In this document: positions 8,509 through 16,340 of the stretch, piece by piece
Layout of the letters: each line of letters begins with the position of its first letter
Numbering within the stretch: the stretch's first letter is position 1
Assembly: GCA_944800085.1 (NCBI GenBank)
Contig: CALYLO010000010.1
Location: 1-63,596, forward strand
Source of the DNA: Paenibacillus melissococcoides
GTDB lineage: Bacteria > Bacillota > Bacilli > Paenibacillales > Paenibacillaceae
DNA length: 63,596 nt
Direction: 5' to 3'
Program-made: the position numbers and the translations under genes
Notes under the pieces: model-generated
Told to the model about the DNA's origin: nothing
The model's input: only the letters and a program-made list of their open reading frames with translations
The model's database searches: none

Positions 8509-9288
8509 ATGTTCAAATGGAATAATAAAACGAGAAACATTGTCATTATACTGGGGGCATTACTGATCTCGGGCATAGGGGCTGTGGGTGTTTCTTCGAC
8601 AGTCAAAAGTAATACCAACTTAAAAGATGTGATTGTAGCGAAAGACACGATTAAGCCATTTGAAGGGATTCAAGGAAAAGTGGAGTCTCGAAAAATGGTC
8701 GAAAGTGAAATACCTTCAGATGCTGTCTTTACATTACAAGAGATTGAAGGTGAAGAATGGTTCTCCGGGGAAATTGGATTCATATCAGGAAAACCAATTC
8801 AAAAGTCCTTTATTACAAAAGGTCAGGATTCTGCAGCTGGTCTTGGTGTGATGCTGAAAAAAGGCCAGGTTTTAGTCGGGATTGCTGTAGATCAGGTGCA
8901 GTCCGTAGGCGACAACATTAAACCTGGTACACTAGCTGACGCGTATATTTATGTGAAAGATGATGAAGTTGATATGCGAGGGGTGAAGCAACCTGGAAGA
9001 GTCATAAGTCCGCAAGATAATCCTAAGCTATCAAAACTTTTGGTTGTTGAAAGGCAAACTCCAGAAGGATTGGAACCGGGGGATAAAGCGGCAACAAATA
9101 AAATTCCGTCATTGGCTGTTGTTGCTGCGCCAGATGAGGAGACTGCAAGAATACTTGTCAAGTATCAACAAGAAGGGAAAATTCACTTGCTGCCTACTGG
9201 TGTAGATGGTACACATATACCAAAAAAGGGAGCGCTGGATAAAGAACAAACACCAGAACCCAATGAAACTGACGATCAGAAAAAATAA
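8509..9288 (+). CDS. cpaB: CpaB/RcpC-like SAF-domain protein
   Basis: A 259-residue protein with one N-terminal membrane helix and a SAF-type domain beginning around VIVAKDTIKPFEGI, followed by the CpaB-type core (GKPIQKSFITKGQ, KKGQVLVGIAVD). CpaB/RcpC proteins are extracytoplasmic parts of Tad assembly systems. ATG 8509 is preferred over the GTG at 8497, which lies in the ribosome site GGTGGAG. It ends the pilus gene run and is followed by a terminator. Confidence 0.72.
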   Translation: MFKWNNKTRNIVIILGALLISGIGAVGVSSTVKSNTNLKDVIVAKDTIKPFEGIQGKVESRKMVESEIPSDAVFTLQEIEGEEWFSGEIGFISGKPIQKSFITKGQDSAAGLGVMLKKGQVLVGIAVDQVQSVGDNIKPGTLADAYIYVKDDEVDMRGVKQPGRVISPQDNPKLSKLLVVERQTPEGLEPGDKAATNKIPSLAVVAAPDEETARILVKYQQEGKIHLLPTGVDGTHIPKKGALDKEQTPEPNETDDQKK

Positions 9289-9321
9289 TAAACCAAGAGT
9301 GAGCTGAAAAATCAGTAAGAG

Positions 9322-9360
9322 AGGCGACGTGAAGGGCTGCTCACATCGCCTTTATTTTTT
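9322..9360 (+). terminator. terminator after pilus genes
   Basis: GGCGAcGTGA pairs with TCACaTCGCC around an 8-nt loop and is followed by TTTATTTTTTTT. The A-run read on the other strand may also serve the convergent XRE gene ending at 9352. Confidence 0.75.
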
Positions 9361-9588
9361 TTCTAGCACTTCCGGGTTATCTGTCCGGCCAAGAAGATAA
9401 TCCGTTGAAACTCCAAAAAAGTCAGCTATAGATATCAGTGTCTTAATAGAAGGTGAAGAGGTTCTGTTTTCAAATTGACTTAGTGCCGCTTTAGTAATTC
9501 CGATATTGTCTTTCAAAGAGTCTAGAGAGACGTTATTTATTTTCCGTAACTCTTTTAAACGAGAACTAAAATTAGTTCTCCATTCCAT
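9352..9588 (-). CDS. XRE-family transcriptional regulator
   Basis: A 78-residue repressor-type protein with a classical Cro/CI helix-turn-helix: LKELRKINNVSLDSLKDNIG, then TKAALSQFENRTSSPSIKTL and ISIADFFGVSTDYLLGRT. ATG 9588 is chosen because AAGAGGTG lies upstream; the longer frame to 9615 lacks one. It is divergent from the secreted-protein genes at 9761 and separated from them by two palindromes (9620-9635 and 9639-9655), so it probably autoregulates. The second palindrome recurs near rep and before the SLH genes. Confidence 0.85.
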   Translation of the reverse strand: MEWRTNFSSRLKELRKINNVSLDSLKDNIGITKAALSQFENRTSSPSIKTLISIADFFGVSTDYLLGRTDNPEVLEKK

Positions 9589-9619
9589 AGCTACACCTCT
9601 TGTTAAAATTTTCAAAATG

Positions 9620-9655
9620 AACTATTATAATAGTTGAAGTTAAGTGTTACTTAAC
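9620..9655. promoter_or_regulatory. paired palindromic operators
   Basis: AACTATTATAATAGTT (9620-9635) is a perfect 16-bp palindrome, and GTTAAGTGTTACTTAAC (9639-9655) is a near-perfect 17-bp palindrome, 3 nt apart. They lie just upstream of the XRE gene and in the divergent region before 9761. The second type recurs at 25937-25953 and 37564-37580. Confidence 0.65.
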
Positions 9656-9760
9656 GGAAGTGTGATGTTGATTTATTCCAGCTAAACTGCTCCCTTTACC
9701 CTCATATTAACACAGTAGTGGGGGGAGTATGAAAAATCATATCTTGAAGGAGGACTTATC

Positions 9761-10648
9761 ATGAAACTGAAAAAGCTTATTGTAACTGCCTTGGTTTTTG
9801 GTTTGACAATTAGTAGTTCAGTAGCTGCAGCTCCACGATACAGCTACGATGTAACGGTCAAAGTTAACAAAGTAGAAATGAAATCAGACGTTAAACCTTT
9901 CATCGACACGACAACGAATAGAACGTACGTACCAATTCGTTTCGTCAGCCAGGCCCTGGGCGAAAAGGTTGAATGGAACAACAAGACAAAAACCGTCACC
10001 GTGAAGACGGCAGCCGGTTCGAAAATCGAACTGTCACGCGGACAAAGGGTTGCGGTCGTTAATGGTGTGAAGCAAAGCATCGATGCACCGGCCATGGAAG
10101 TCAGCAATCGGGTAATGGTACCACTTCGTTTTATTAGCGAACAAATTGGAGCCAAAGTGGATTTGAAAAAGGAGAAGGGATGGAGCTTTGTAGATATTTA
10201 TTATGCAGATGCTCCGACTCCAGGAACAGAGAAGCCAGATAGCAATAAACCTAAACCTAATGGCCCCTATGTAGGTTTCGAGCTTGATCCTAAATATAAG
10301 AGCTTAGCGCCGTACCTCTTCAAGAATAACATGCGTATCGACAAAGGTGAATTAGTATTCACTGTTCCGAAGCTGGAACGTTCCGGAGCTTCATTCTTAG
10401 ACTGGGGGAAAAACGAAGAGCTGAAGCAAGGGAAAGAGTACCGTTATAAGTTAGGCAATAATGGATATGTCGGCTTTTATTTGGCTCATGAAGATGAAAC
10501 TTTAGAAGGCTATTTCGTATACTTATCTTCTTCGAATAAGGATCTCAAAGGTCAGTTCGACGATGTTAAAAGTGATGTGATCGTTGTAAACAACTTAAAG
10601 AACAAACGGACGGCAAGTCCACTTGCCGAAGTTGTAAAGAAGTTCTAA
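9761..10648 (+). CDS. secreted copper-amine-oxidase-N stalk protein
   Basis: A 295-residue exported protein. The signal peptide is residues 1-24, cut near SSVAAA. Residues 28-150 form a stalk domain typical of Paenibacillus surface proteins (RTYVPIRFVSQALG, NRVMVPLRFISEQIG, both PxRF-type repeats). A Pro/Lys linker near 155-170 leads to a C-terminal domain I do not recognise. The stalk domain is a cell-surface module and does not imply amine oxidase activity. The gene has a strong AAGGAGG and is 13 nt from the next secreted-protein gene. Its place between pilus and coupling genes suggests a transfer-related surface role. Confidence 0.8.
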   Translation: MKLKKLIVTALVFGLTISSSVAAAPRYSYDVTVKVNKVEMKSDVKPFIDTTTNRTYVPIRFVSQALGEKVEWNNKTKTVTVKTAAGSKIELSRGQRVAVVNGVKQSIDAPAMEVSNRVMVPLRFISEQIGAKVDLKKEKGWSFVDIYYADAPTPGTEKPDSNKPKPNGPYVGFELDPKYKSLAPYLFKNNMRIDKGELVFTVPKLERSGASFLDWGKNEELKQGKEYRYKLGNNGYVGFYLAHEDETLEGYFVYLSSSNKDLKGQFDDVKSDVIVVNNLKNKRTASPLAEVVKKF

Positions 10649-10661
10649 GGGGAAACTTATT

Positions 10662-13076
10662 ATGAAGAAATCAATCTCTATGCTTCTGGCCCTTATGATA
10701 TTCTTCTCCAATGCTGTATTTATTTCGAACGGTGCTGAAGCAGCTGGTGAAAATTCAATGGCTTATAGATACACTGGTTGGAAATATGGCCATAAAGGAA
10801 ACATGTTAAACGGATATATACCAGCACTTCAGGAACGTACAACTCGTCCTTGGGAACTGGCTCAGTGGAAAGCCGTCTATCATTATTCAGATGGAAGCAA
10901 AAGAATCCAAGATAACTATGATGTAATGAACATCAAACGAAAGTTTCAGGACGATGATTATGACAAGGAGAATGGGTTTGGCCTTGTTAGCAAGTCCAGT
11001 GATGCGCTAAGCGAACTACTAGAAAGTGCTTACGCACCGGTTAAAGGAAAATTGTCAGCGAAGCAATGGAATTACTTTAAAGATAAGTTCTCTTCTGCAG
11101 CAACCGATCCTACTTTTAACAGTGATAATGAATTCTATTATACCGTTGATAATCAAGAATTCTTGAGAACTTCTGGGATAATAACTAGAATGGGAGCGAA
11201 GTTTGATCGCGCTGAAAAAGTTAGTGAAAGTGAGCGAAGAGCTCATTTTGAAATAACAGCTTGGCCTGAGCTTACAGTCAAAAATGTGGGGTCTAAAATT
11301 GTAGTAGACTATACGGCTAATGGATACTCTCCACGTAGAATAAACGTTGTAGCCGTACCTCGTGGTGGATGGCTGGATGGAAAAACAGCAAAGATAACGG
11401 CTGTTCGTACGGAAGAATACGGCCCTCATAAACCAGAGAAGCCTATAGAAATTGAATCTAATCAGCTCGCGTACCTCTTGGGAGTTGATAAGGAAGCGAA
11501 AGTAGATTTCATCATTGATGATGGGTATGGAAGGACTAAAATTGTTCCCGGTCAATTAAAAGGATTCCAATGGAGCAAGATTGATTTCATGGCTTCAGAG
11601 ATTTTGGCCGATGGACAAAATCAGTTCACATTGAAATTCAAATACTGGGGAGACGATATTTCGTCTGATGACCTGAAGAAATTGGTTACGGATAAGGGGA
11701 TACCGATGAAGGCCGTTATCAATGTAACGGGCGCCATCAAATTGGATGTAACCAATGATAAGCTGCGGTGGGACATTTTAAAGGAACATCCTAAAGGTAT
11801 CAAGAACGGGGATGTATTTAACTATCCTTTGGGAAAAGTCGATCTGTCTAAGGTTAAAAGCGGTAAAGTATCCATCAAGGTTACAGGAACGGTAGATGAT
11901 CCAGAATCACCTCTCTATGTTCAGGAAGTACCTGAAGGATCGGAAAAGAACAATTCGACTACTAAAACCTTTAACCTAACATTAGGAGACGAGGATTTAG
12001 CTGCCTACTCCATTACTGCTAACCCAAATCCTGTTACAAAAGGGAAGAGCGCCACGATTACTGGAAAGGTAATTAACAAGGGAAAGACCAGTCAGAAAAA
12101 CGTATTGATTCGTTTCTATCTTGATGACAAGCAAATTCACGAGGTTCGTAAAAATATGCCTGTAAACGAACTTGTCACAACTACATTTGATTGGCGGGCA
12201 GACCGTGTTGGTGAAGCTAATCTAAAAATTGTAGTTGATCCACTGGAAGAGAAGGAAGACCGGGATCGTAGTAATAACATGAAGTACGTAGGGATGATAT
12301 GTAAGGATCCTGCAGGTGGAAATAACGGGGGAAGTGGTTCATGTTCGAAGAAGCCTTCCGGAACATGGGATGTTAATTATATGGTCATTACAGGCTACAG
12401 AGAGAAAACGAGAACAGTCACTTACACCGATGCAAAGACCGGGAAGAGCAGAACTGAAACGGAAACCTATACAGATTACAATGATCCGATTTGGAGCCAG
12501 AAGAAAGTCTCATACTCCGAAAAAGTGACATCTAAAGTGTCGGCCAACACGAAGCAAGGGATTGCAACCGATAAAAATAACCCTAAAGCTAGTGACCGTG
12601 AAAGCAGAGGATCGTGGGATATCATCCCGTACGCAAAGAAAAAGGGCATGGATCCGAACCTGATTACGCGTGCCGGCTATGGATTTGAATTGAGAGCCGA
12701 TATTAGTTATCAGACAGATTGGGAAACAAAAGTTCCTAATACGGCCACACCGTTCGGCGGCAAGTATAGTGGCCCAACACAAGTTTACGCCCTGGTATAC
12801 AATACGAAGGGTAATCTTATGAAGCGTATCGAGATGGAGAAAACGGGATCAACAACGTGGGAGCTACCACGGGAGAGCTACACATTTAGTACAGGAGAAA
12901 AGATAGTAGAACGTAAGGTTTACACCGATGAGAATTGGCCAGATGGGGCTTTTACTGTACGAATTATGGCTGACCTGCCTAATTCACGTACTGGTCTATC
13001 CGTATGTGAGCCAATAACATTATATATTTACGGTTCAATGTATGACGATTTACAAAACGTCTTACAACGAAAATAA
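10662..13076 (+). CDS. large secreted protein with CARDB-like domain
   Basis: An 804-residue exported protein. The signal peptide covers residues 1-27 (ending SNGAEAAG). Residues of about 445-545 resemble a CARDB/Ig-like adhesion module (NPNPVTKGKSATITGKVINK, NVLIRFYLDDKQI, VVDPLEEKEDRDRSNNMK). The remainder has no motif I recognise; a short Gly-rich segment with Cys residues near 545-565 separates it from a C-terminal beta-rich part. It follows the stalk protein by 13 nt. I infer a surface or pilus-associated role; a tip adhesin is possible but not shown. Confidence 0.7.
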   Translation: MKKSISMLLALMIFFSNAVFISNGAEAAGENSMAYRYTGWKYGHKGNMLNGYIPALQERTTRPWELAQWKAVYHYSDGSKRIQDNYDVMNIKRKFQDDDYDKENGFGLVSKSSDALSELLESAYAPVKGKLSAKQWNYFKDKFSSAATDPTFNSDNEFYYTVDNQEFLRTSGIITRMGAKFDRAEKVSESERRAHFEITAWPELTVKNVGSKIVVDYTANGYSPRRINVVAVPRGGWLDGKTAKITAVRTEEYGPHKPEKPIEIESNQLAYLLGVDKEAKVDFIIDDGYGRTKIVPGQLKGFQWSKIDFMASEILADGQNQFTLKFKYWGDDISSDDLKKLVTDKGIPMKAVINVTGAIKLDVTNDKLRWDILKEHPKGIKNGDVFNYPLGKVDLSKVKSGKVSIKVTGTVDDPESPLYVQEVPEGSEKNNSTTKTFNLTLGDEDLAAYSITANPNPVTKGKSATITGKVINKGKTSQKNVLIRFYLDDKQIHEVRKNMPVNELVTTTFDWRADRVGEANLKIVVDPLEEKEDRDRSNNMKYVGMICKDPAGGNNGGSGSCSKKPSGTWDVNYMVITGYREKTRTVTYTDAKTGKSRTETETYTDYNDPIWSQKKVSYSEKVTSKVSANTKQGIATDKNNPKASDRESRGSWDIIPYAKKKGMDPNLITRAGYGFELRADISYQTDWETKVPNTATPFGGKYSGPTQVYALVYNTKGNLMKRIEMEKTGSTTWELPRESYTFSTGEKIVERKVYTDENWPDGAFTVRIMADLPNSRTGLSVCEPITLYIYGSMYDDLQNVLQRK

Positions 13077-13086
13077 AGGGGCTCTC

Positions 13087-13494
13087 ATGATTTTTTATTG
13101 GGTGATACTAATAATGTCGGTCGCTACCTACTACGATTTGCGATTTCGCATAATTCCAAATCGTCTTCTTCTAATAGGTACTATCGGGACAATCGTAATC
13201 TGGTTGTTTTGGGGGAATCTGCAATGGTGGGAGTGCTTGTTTAGCGCATTAGTCATTGGAGGAGTCCCATTTCTTGTATCATATTTTTCAGACGGGGGGA
13301 TTGGAGGCGGAGATATTAAGCTGATGGCATGGTTAGGGCTATCGACAGGCTTTATCTTTGCTGCTTCAGTCCTCCTGACTGGAGTTATCTTGGGATTTAT
13401 ATATGGGAGAGTTCATCGTAAGATTTTCAAAGAGAAATCATTTCCTCTGGGGCATTGCTTTTTAATAGCCGCGCTAATTACCATCATAAACTAA
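13087..13494 (+). CDS. A24 prepilin peptidase (TadV/CpaA-like)
   Basis: A 135-residue membrane aspartic protease expected to process the pilin-like proteins encoded at 7348-8496. The two catalytic aspartates lie in YYDLRFRIIPNRL and GGIGGGDIKLMAWLGL, the conserved A24 signatures. Several membrane helices are visible and the length matches short TadV/CpaA peptidases without the methyltransferase domain. ATG 13087 is preceded by AAAGGGG overlapping the end of the upstream gene. Confidence 0.88.
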   Translation: MIFYWVILIMSVATYYDLRFRIIPNRLLLIGTIGTIVIWLFWGNLQWWECLFSALVIGGVPFLVSYFSDGGIGGGDIKLMAWLGLSTGFIFAASVLLTGVILGFIYGRVHRKIFKEKSFPLGHCFLIAALITIIN

Positions 13495-13509
13495 GGAGTG
13501 GGTCTGAGA

Positions 13510-14721
13510 ATGATAGGGAAATTTTTTCGGCGTTCTGGAACGAACCAGGCTCTTTCTAAAAATGATGAAAAACCACGGGTTGGCTTATTGTCTAATCACG
13601 ATGCATTAAATCAATGGCTTATTGAAAACCTTGAAGATTCAGAAGTTATTGTGTTGAACACAAACAATTATCGAGAGGAGCTGCCTGTACAGGTGCTCCT
13701 TTGTTTTGATTTTGACGATCCTCACTATGCTGAAAAAATGGTGCCGATCGCTCAGAACGCCTTGGAACGACGCACACATGTGATCTGGGCCGTCGATGGG
13801 CCTGCAGAATGGAGAAATAGAGTAGAAACGGATTTGGCACGGTTGGGAGCATTCATTGCCCCTTACGAAGAAGAAATAGATGCTGCCCTTATATTAGGGT
13901 ACATCCAAAACGGATTGCAGATAGCTTCGGTTTCGTTAGAAGAACCAACCCATTTTGATACACCTGAGCCAACTTATATTACAGAAACAAATAAAGTAGT
14001 AGCGGAAGAAAATCATGATTGCAATCATCAAGAACCCAAGCTGAAGGCGATACAAAATTCCCTTTCATCGACGGTCACGATACCGCGTTTGATTGCTGTA
14101 TGTGGTTTTGCTTCAAGCGGTGTGTCTACAATCAGTTTTGGTATTTCAAGCTTTCTCCAAAAGCCAGTGACTCTTATAGAGGGGGGCAATACTGAAGGGA
14201 GCTTGGCCCGTTGGCATAGTCGGGCAACCTGGGCGGATACTCACGGAGAAACTCAAACTCTTCAAGGATATTTAGAGCAAAAAGGTGGTTGCTCATTACC
14301 TCAATATCCCTATATTGACTTTGCACTTGGGGGAAGCGGTAATATCACGTTGGCTGATGTACAGAGTCTCCAAAATTGTGCTTTGCAAAACTGGATTGTG
14401 GTTGATTGCGGTACTGACTTTTCGCATCCTCTTTTTCAGGCTGCAGGATTAAAAGTTTTTGTCACGACTCCGGATCCACAGCATTTGTTTGTACCGAGAC
14501 CGGCTCTATCAGAAATTGATGTTTTTATCTTAAATCGTTATCCAGAACAATTACCAATTAGCACTGAAGAAATCGGAAGGATATATAACCGAGATTTTGA
14601 TTTAATAGTTCGGGATCAACCGCGCAATATCTATTTCTCGCTTTGGGCAAAGGAATCTTGGATCAAACATTTAACTTATGCTGAAGCACAACGGTGGGCA
14701 GATTTGTTTGGAATCGGGTGA
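13510..14721 (+). CDS. ParA/TadZ-like protein with altered P-loop
   Basis: A 403-residue protein. Residues of about 20-130 look like a receiver-type alpha/beta domain, and the second half resembles a ParA/MinD fold (LIAVCGFASSGVSTISFGIS, then NWIVVDCGTDFSH as the Walker-B-like strand). The P-loop reads GFASSGVST, with valine where lysine is expected, so ATP hydrolysis is doubtful. Start ATG 13510 uses AAGGAG at 13493-13498. It is the second CpaE-like protein on this molecule and sits directly before a degenerate actin-like gene and the coupling ATPase. Confidence 0.6.
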   Translation: MIGKFFRRSGTNQALSKNDEKPRVGLLSNHDALNQWLIENLEDSEVIVLNTNNYREELPVQVLLCFDFDDPHYAEKMVPIAQNALERRTHVIWAVDGPAEWRNRVETDLARLGAFIAPYEEEIDAALILGYIQNGLQIASVSLEEPTHFDTPEPTYITETNKVVAEENHDCNHQEPKLKAIQNSLSSTVTIPRLIAVCGFASSGVSTISFGISSFLQKPVTLIEGGNTEGSLARWHSRATWADTHGETQTLQGYLEQKGGCSLPQYPYIDFALGGSGNITLADVQSLQNCALQNWIVVDCGTDFSHPLFQAAGLKVFVTTPDPQHLFVPRPALSEIDVFILNRYPEQLPISTEEIGRIYNRDFDLIVRDQPRNIYFSLWAKESWIKHLTYAEAQRWADLFGIG

Positions 14722-14727
14722 TTTTAG

Positions 14728-16008
14728 ATGACAGTTATAATAATCGACGCAGAAAGTGAGCGGAGAGCTAGAAATGAACGGAGACTGAGCTTATATACTA
14801 CTGTGAAATGCTTTTCCCATATTGCACAAGCTTACGGAGCTGGAGCCCTGGAAGACAAAGGTTTGACGGGGATTGTGGTAGCCTTTGATAATGACGTAAC
14901 AGATTCAAGCCTAGCTCTTCTAGCAACCGTAAAGCAGCCGGTATTTGCTGTAGGTGAAATGAGCACCTACATTATAGAACAGATAAGGTCTTGTGAACTA
15001 CACGTCTCACAGTATTTTTTATACGAAGTTCTTCCGGAAGAAATGGATTTAGAAATTCAGGAAAAGCAGCCCCATGACTTCATCTATGTGCATTCGGATT
15101 TTTCAATATATATGGCCCGAAATCGAAAAATGATATACGAGCTGCCGGCAGTTTTCCAGCAGAACGCCACTGGGTACCAAACGTTTAATATCAATCGTTC
15201 CGGAAAAAGTGGCAGCTATGCAATTCCATTTCACTATTCTGAAACGAAAGACTTAGTCCGGCCTTCTTCCTTGGCGGATCCTCAATGGTTTGTATTGCTT
15301 GCGGCCCATATCTGGCAACAACGAATAGAGAGTACATCATTAGGTGCATGGTTCGCGCTAGATTTTTGGGAATGGAATGAACGTGACCGAATACGTGGCC
15401 AATTATTTGAGGGTATGACGCTTGGACGATTTGGCCAACAAAATGTTGAGTTCAAATTAAATCAGATACGCATGATCCCTATGATATCGGCAGCTGTACT
15501 TGATACGATCATTTTAGATGATTTTCATAGCAATTCTGACTTTCTGAGGTATCCGTCAGAGCAGCTGCTGTTGGTATATTACATAGGATTTCAAAAAAGT
15601 GAGTGGTTGTTGTGTACACCATACCCATACCGAGGGCTAGCACACGGATTATGCCCAGTCACTATGCAATTAGTGTTGAAGAGATATGGTTATTTTCAAT
15701 CAAAAGAGACAAGTATCTATTTACATGAGGAAGAATTAAGAACTGGTTCCATATCTAATTCGGAGGAGCGTAAGTTGGCGATGGAAGAGGCTGTTAACCA
15801 TCTTCAACTTCATATAAAGCGTATATGTAGTAAACTTCGGCTTACACCCAAAATAGTATTTACCGGCGACGCTGCGGACGAATTTGCTTTGTTTATGCCG
15901 GATACATTTAACATCCAGGTCGTTGATTCTCCGGAGTATTCGGTGATAAGAGGCTTAACGAAGAGGCATGAATTAGACGAGGAGGGAATTCCATGGGAAG
16001 GTATATGA
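14728..16008 (+). CDS. degenerate actin/ParM-like protein
   Basis: A 426-residue protein of unknown function. Residues 1-115 resemble a receiver-like domain (VIIIDAESERRARN). From about 120 the order of segments follows ParM/Alp-type actins: YVHSDFSIYMARNRKMIYE where DxGxxxxK is expected, then FALDFWEWNERDRIRGQLFEG, then NQIRMIPMISAAVLDTIILD, then LLLVYYIGFQKSEWLL where VDIGxxTTD is expected, and PKIVFTGDAADEF with VVDSPEYSVIRGLTK at the end. The nucleotide-contacting acidic residues appear replaced. I infer a pseudo-actin scaffold; the fold call rests on pattern order only. Confidence 0.5.
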   Translation: MTVIIIDAESERRARNERRLSLYTTVKCFSHIAQAYGAGALEDKGLTGIVVAFDNDVTDSSLALLATVKQPVFAVGEMSTYIIEQIRSCELHVSQYFLYEVLPEEMDLEIQEKQPHDFIYVHSDFSIYMARNRKMIYELPAVFQQNATGYQTFNINRSGKSGSYAIPFHYSETKDLVRPSSLADPQWFVLLAAHIWQQRIESTSLGAWFALDFWEWNERDRIRGQLFEGMTLGRFGQQNVEFKLNQIRMIPMISAAVLDTIILDDFHSNSDFLRYPSEQLLLVYYIGFQKSEWLLCTPYPYRGLAHGLCPVTMQLVLKRYGYFQSKETSIYLHEEELRTGSISNSEERKLAMEEAVNHLQLHIKRICSKLRLTPKIVFTGDAADEFALFMPDTFNIQVVDSPEYSVIRGLTKRHELDEEGIPWEGI

Positions 16009-16340
16009 GCATGATTGAGTTGAATACAGATGAAGATCATGTAATCCTGGATGCCATTAATGGTGAGGATGAATCAGAATGGTTTAAAAAAGCCGGGCTT
16101 TATTACATTCAATCTGGATCGGGAAGACGTCCCTCTGAAGATATTCATTGTTCTACCAAACAGGTAGTATCATTTTTGGAACTTCGATGTCCCCAGCTTT
16201 CAAATTTATCATGCTCTGACGAAGAAAAAATCAGATACATCATTCAAGCGATTACTAAAAATGAACAATCAAATAAAAATGAGATTCGTGCAAGCTTAAT
16301 AGCATTGGATACTCTGCCACAAGAGGGGTGCTTATGGTGA
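15993..16340 (+). CDS. hypothetical protein between actin-like and coupling genes
   Basis: A 115-residue soluble, acidic protein that I do not recognise. It overlaps the preceding gene by 16 nt and the next gene by 7 nt, and has GAGGAGGG just before ATG 15993, so translation is probably coupled. Two further ATGs (16005, 16011) are possible starts. Position suggests an accessory of the coupling ATPase or the pilus. Confidence 0.65.
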   Translation: MGRYMSMIELNTDEDHVILDAINGEDESEWFKKAGLYYIQSGSGRRPSEDIHCSTKQVVSFLELRCPQLSNLSCSDEEKIRYIIQAITKNEQSNKNEIRASLIALDTLPQEGCLW

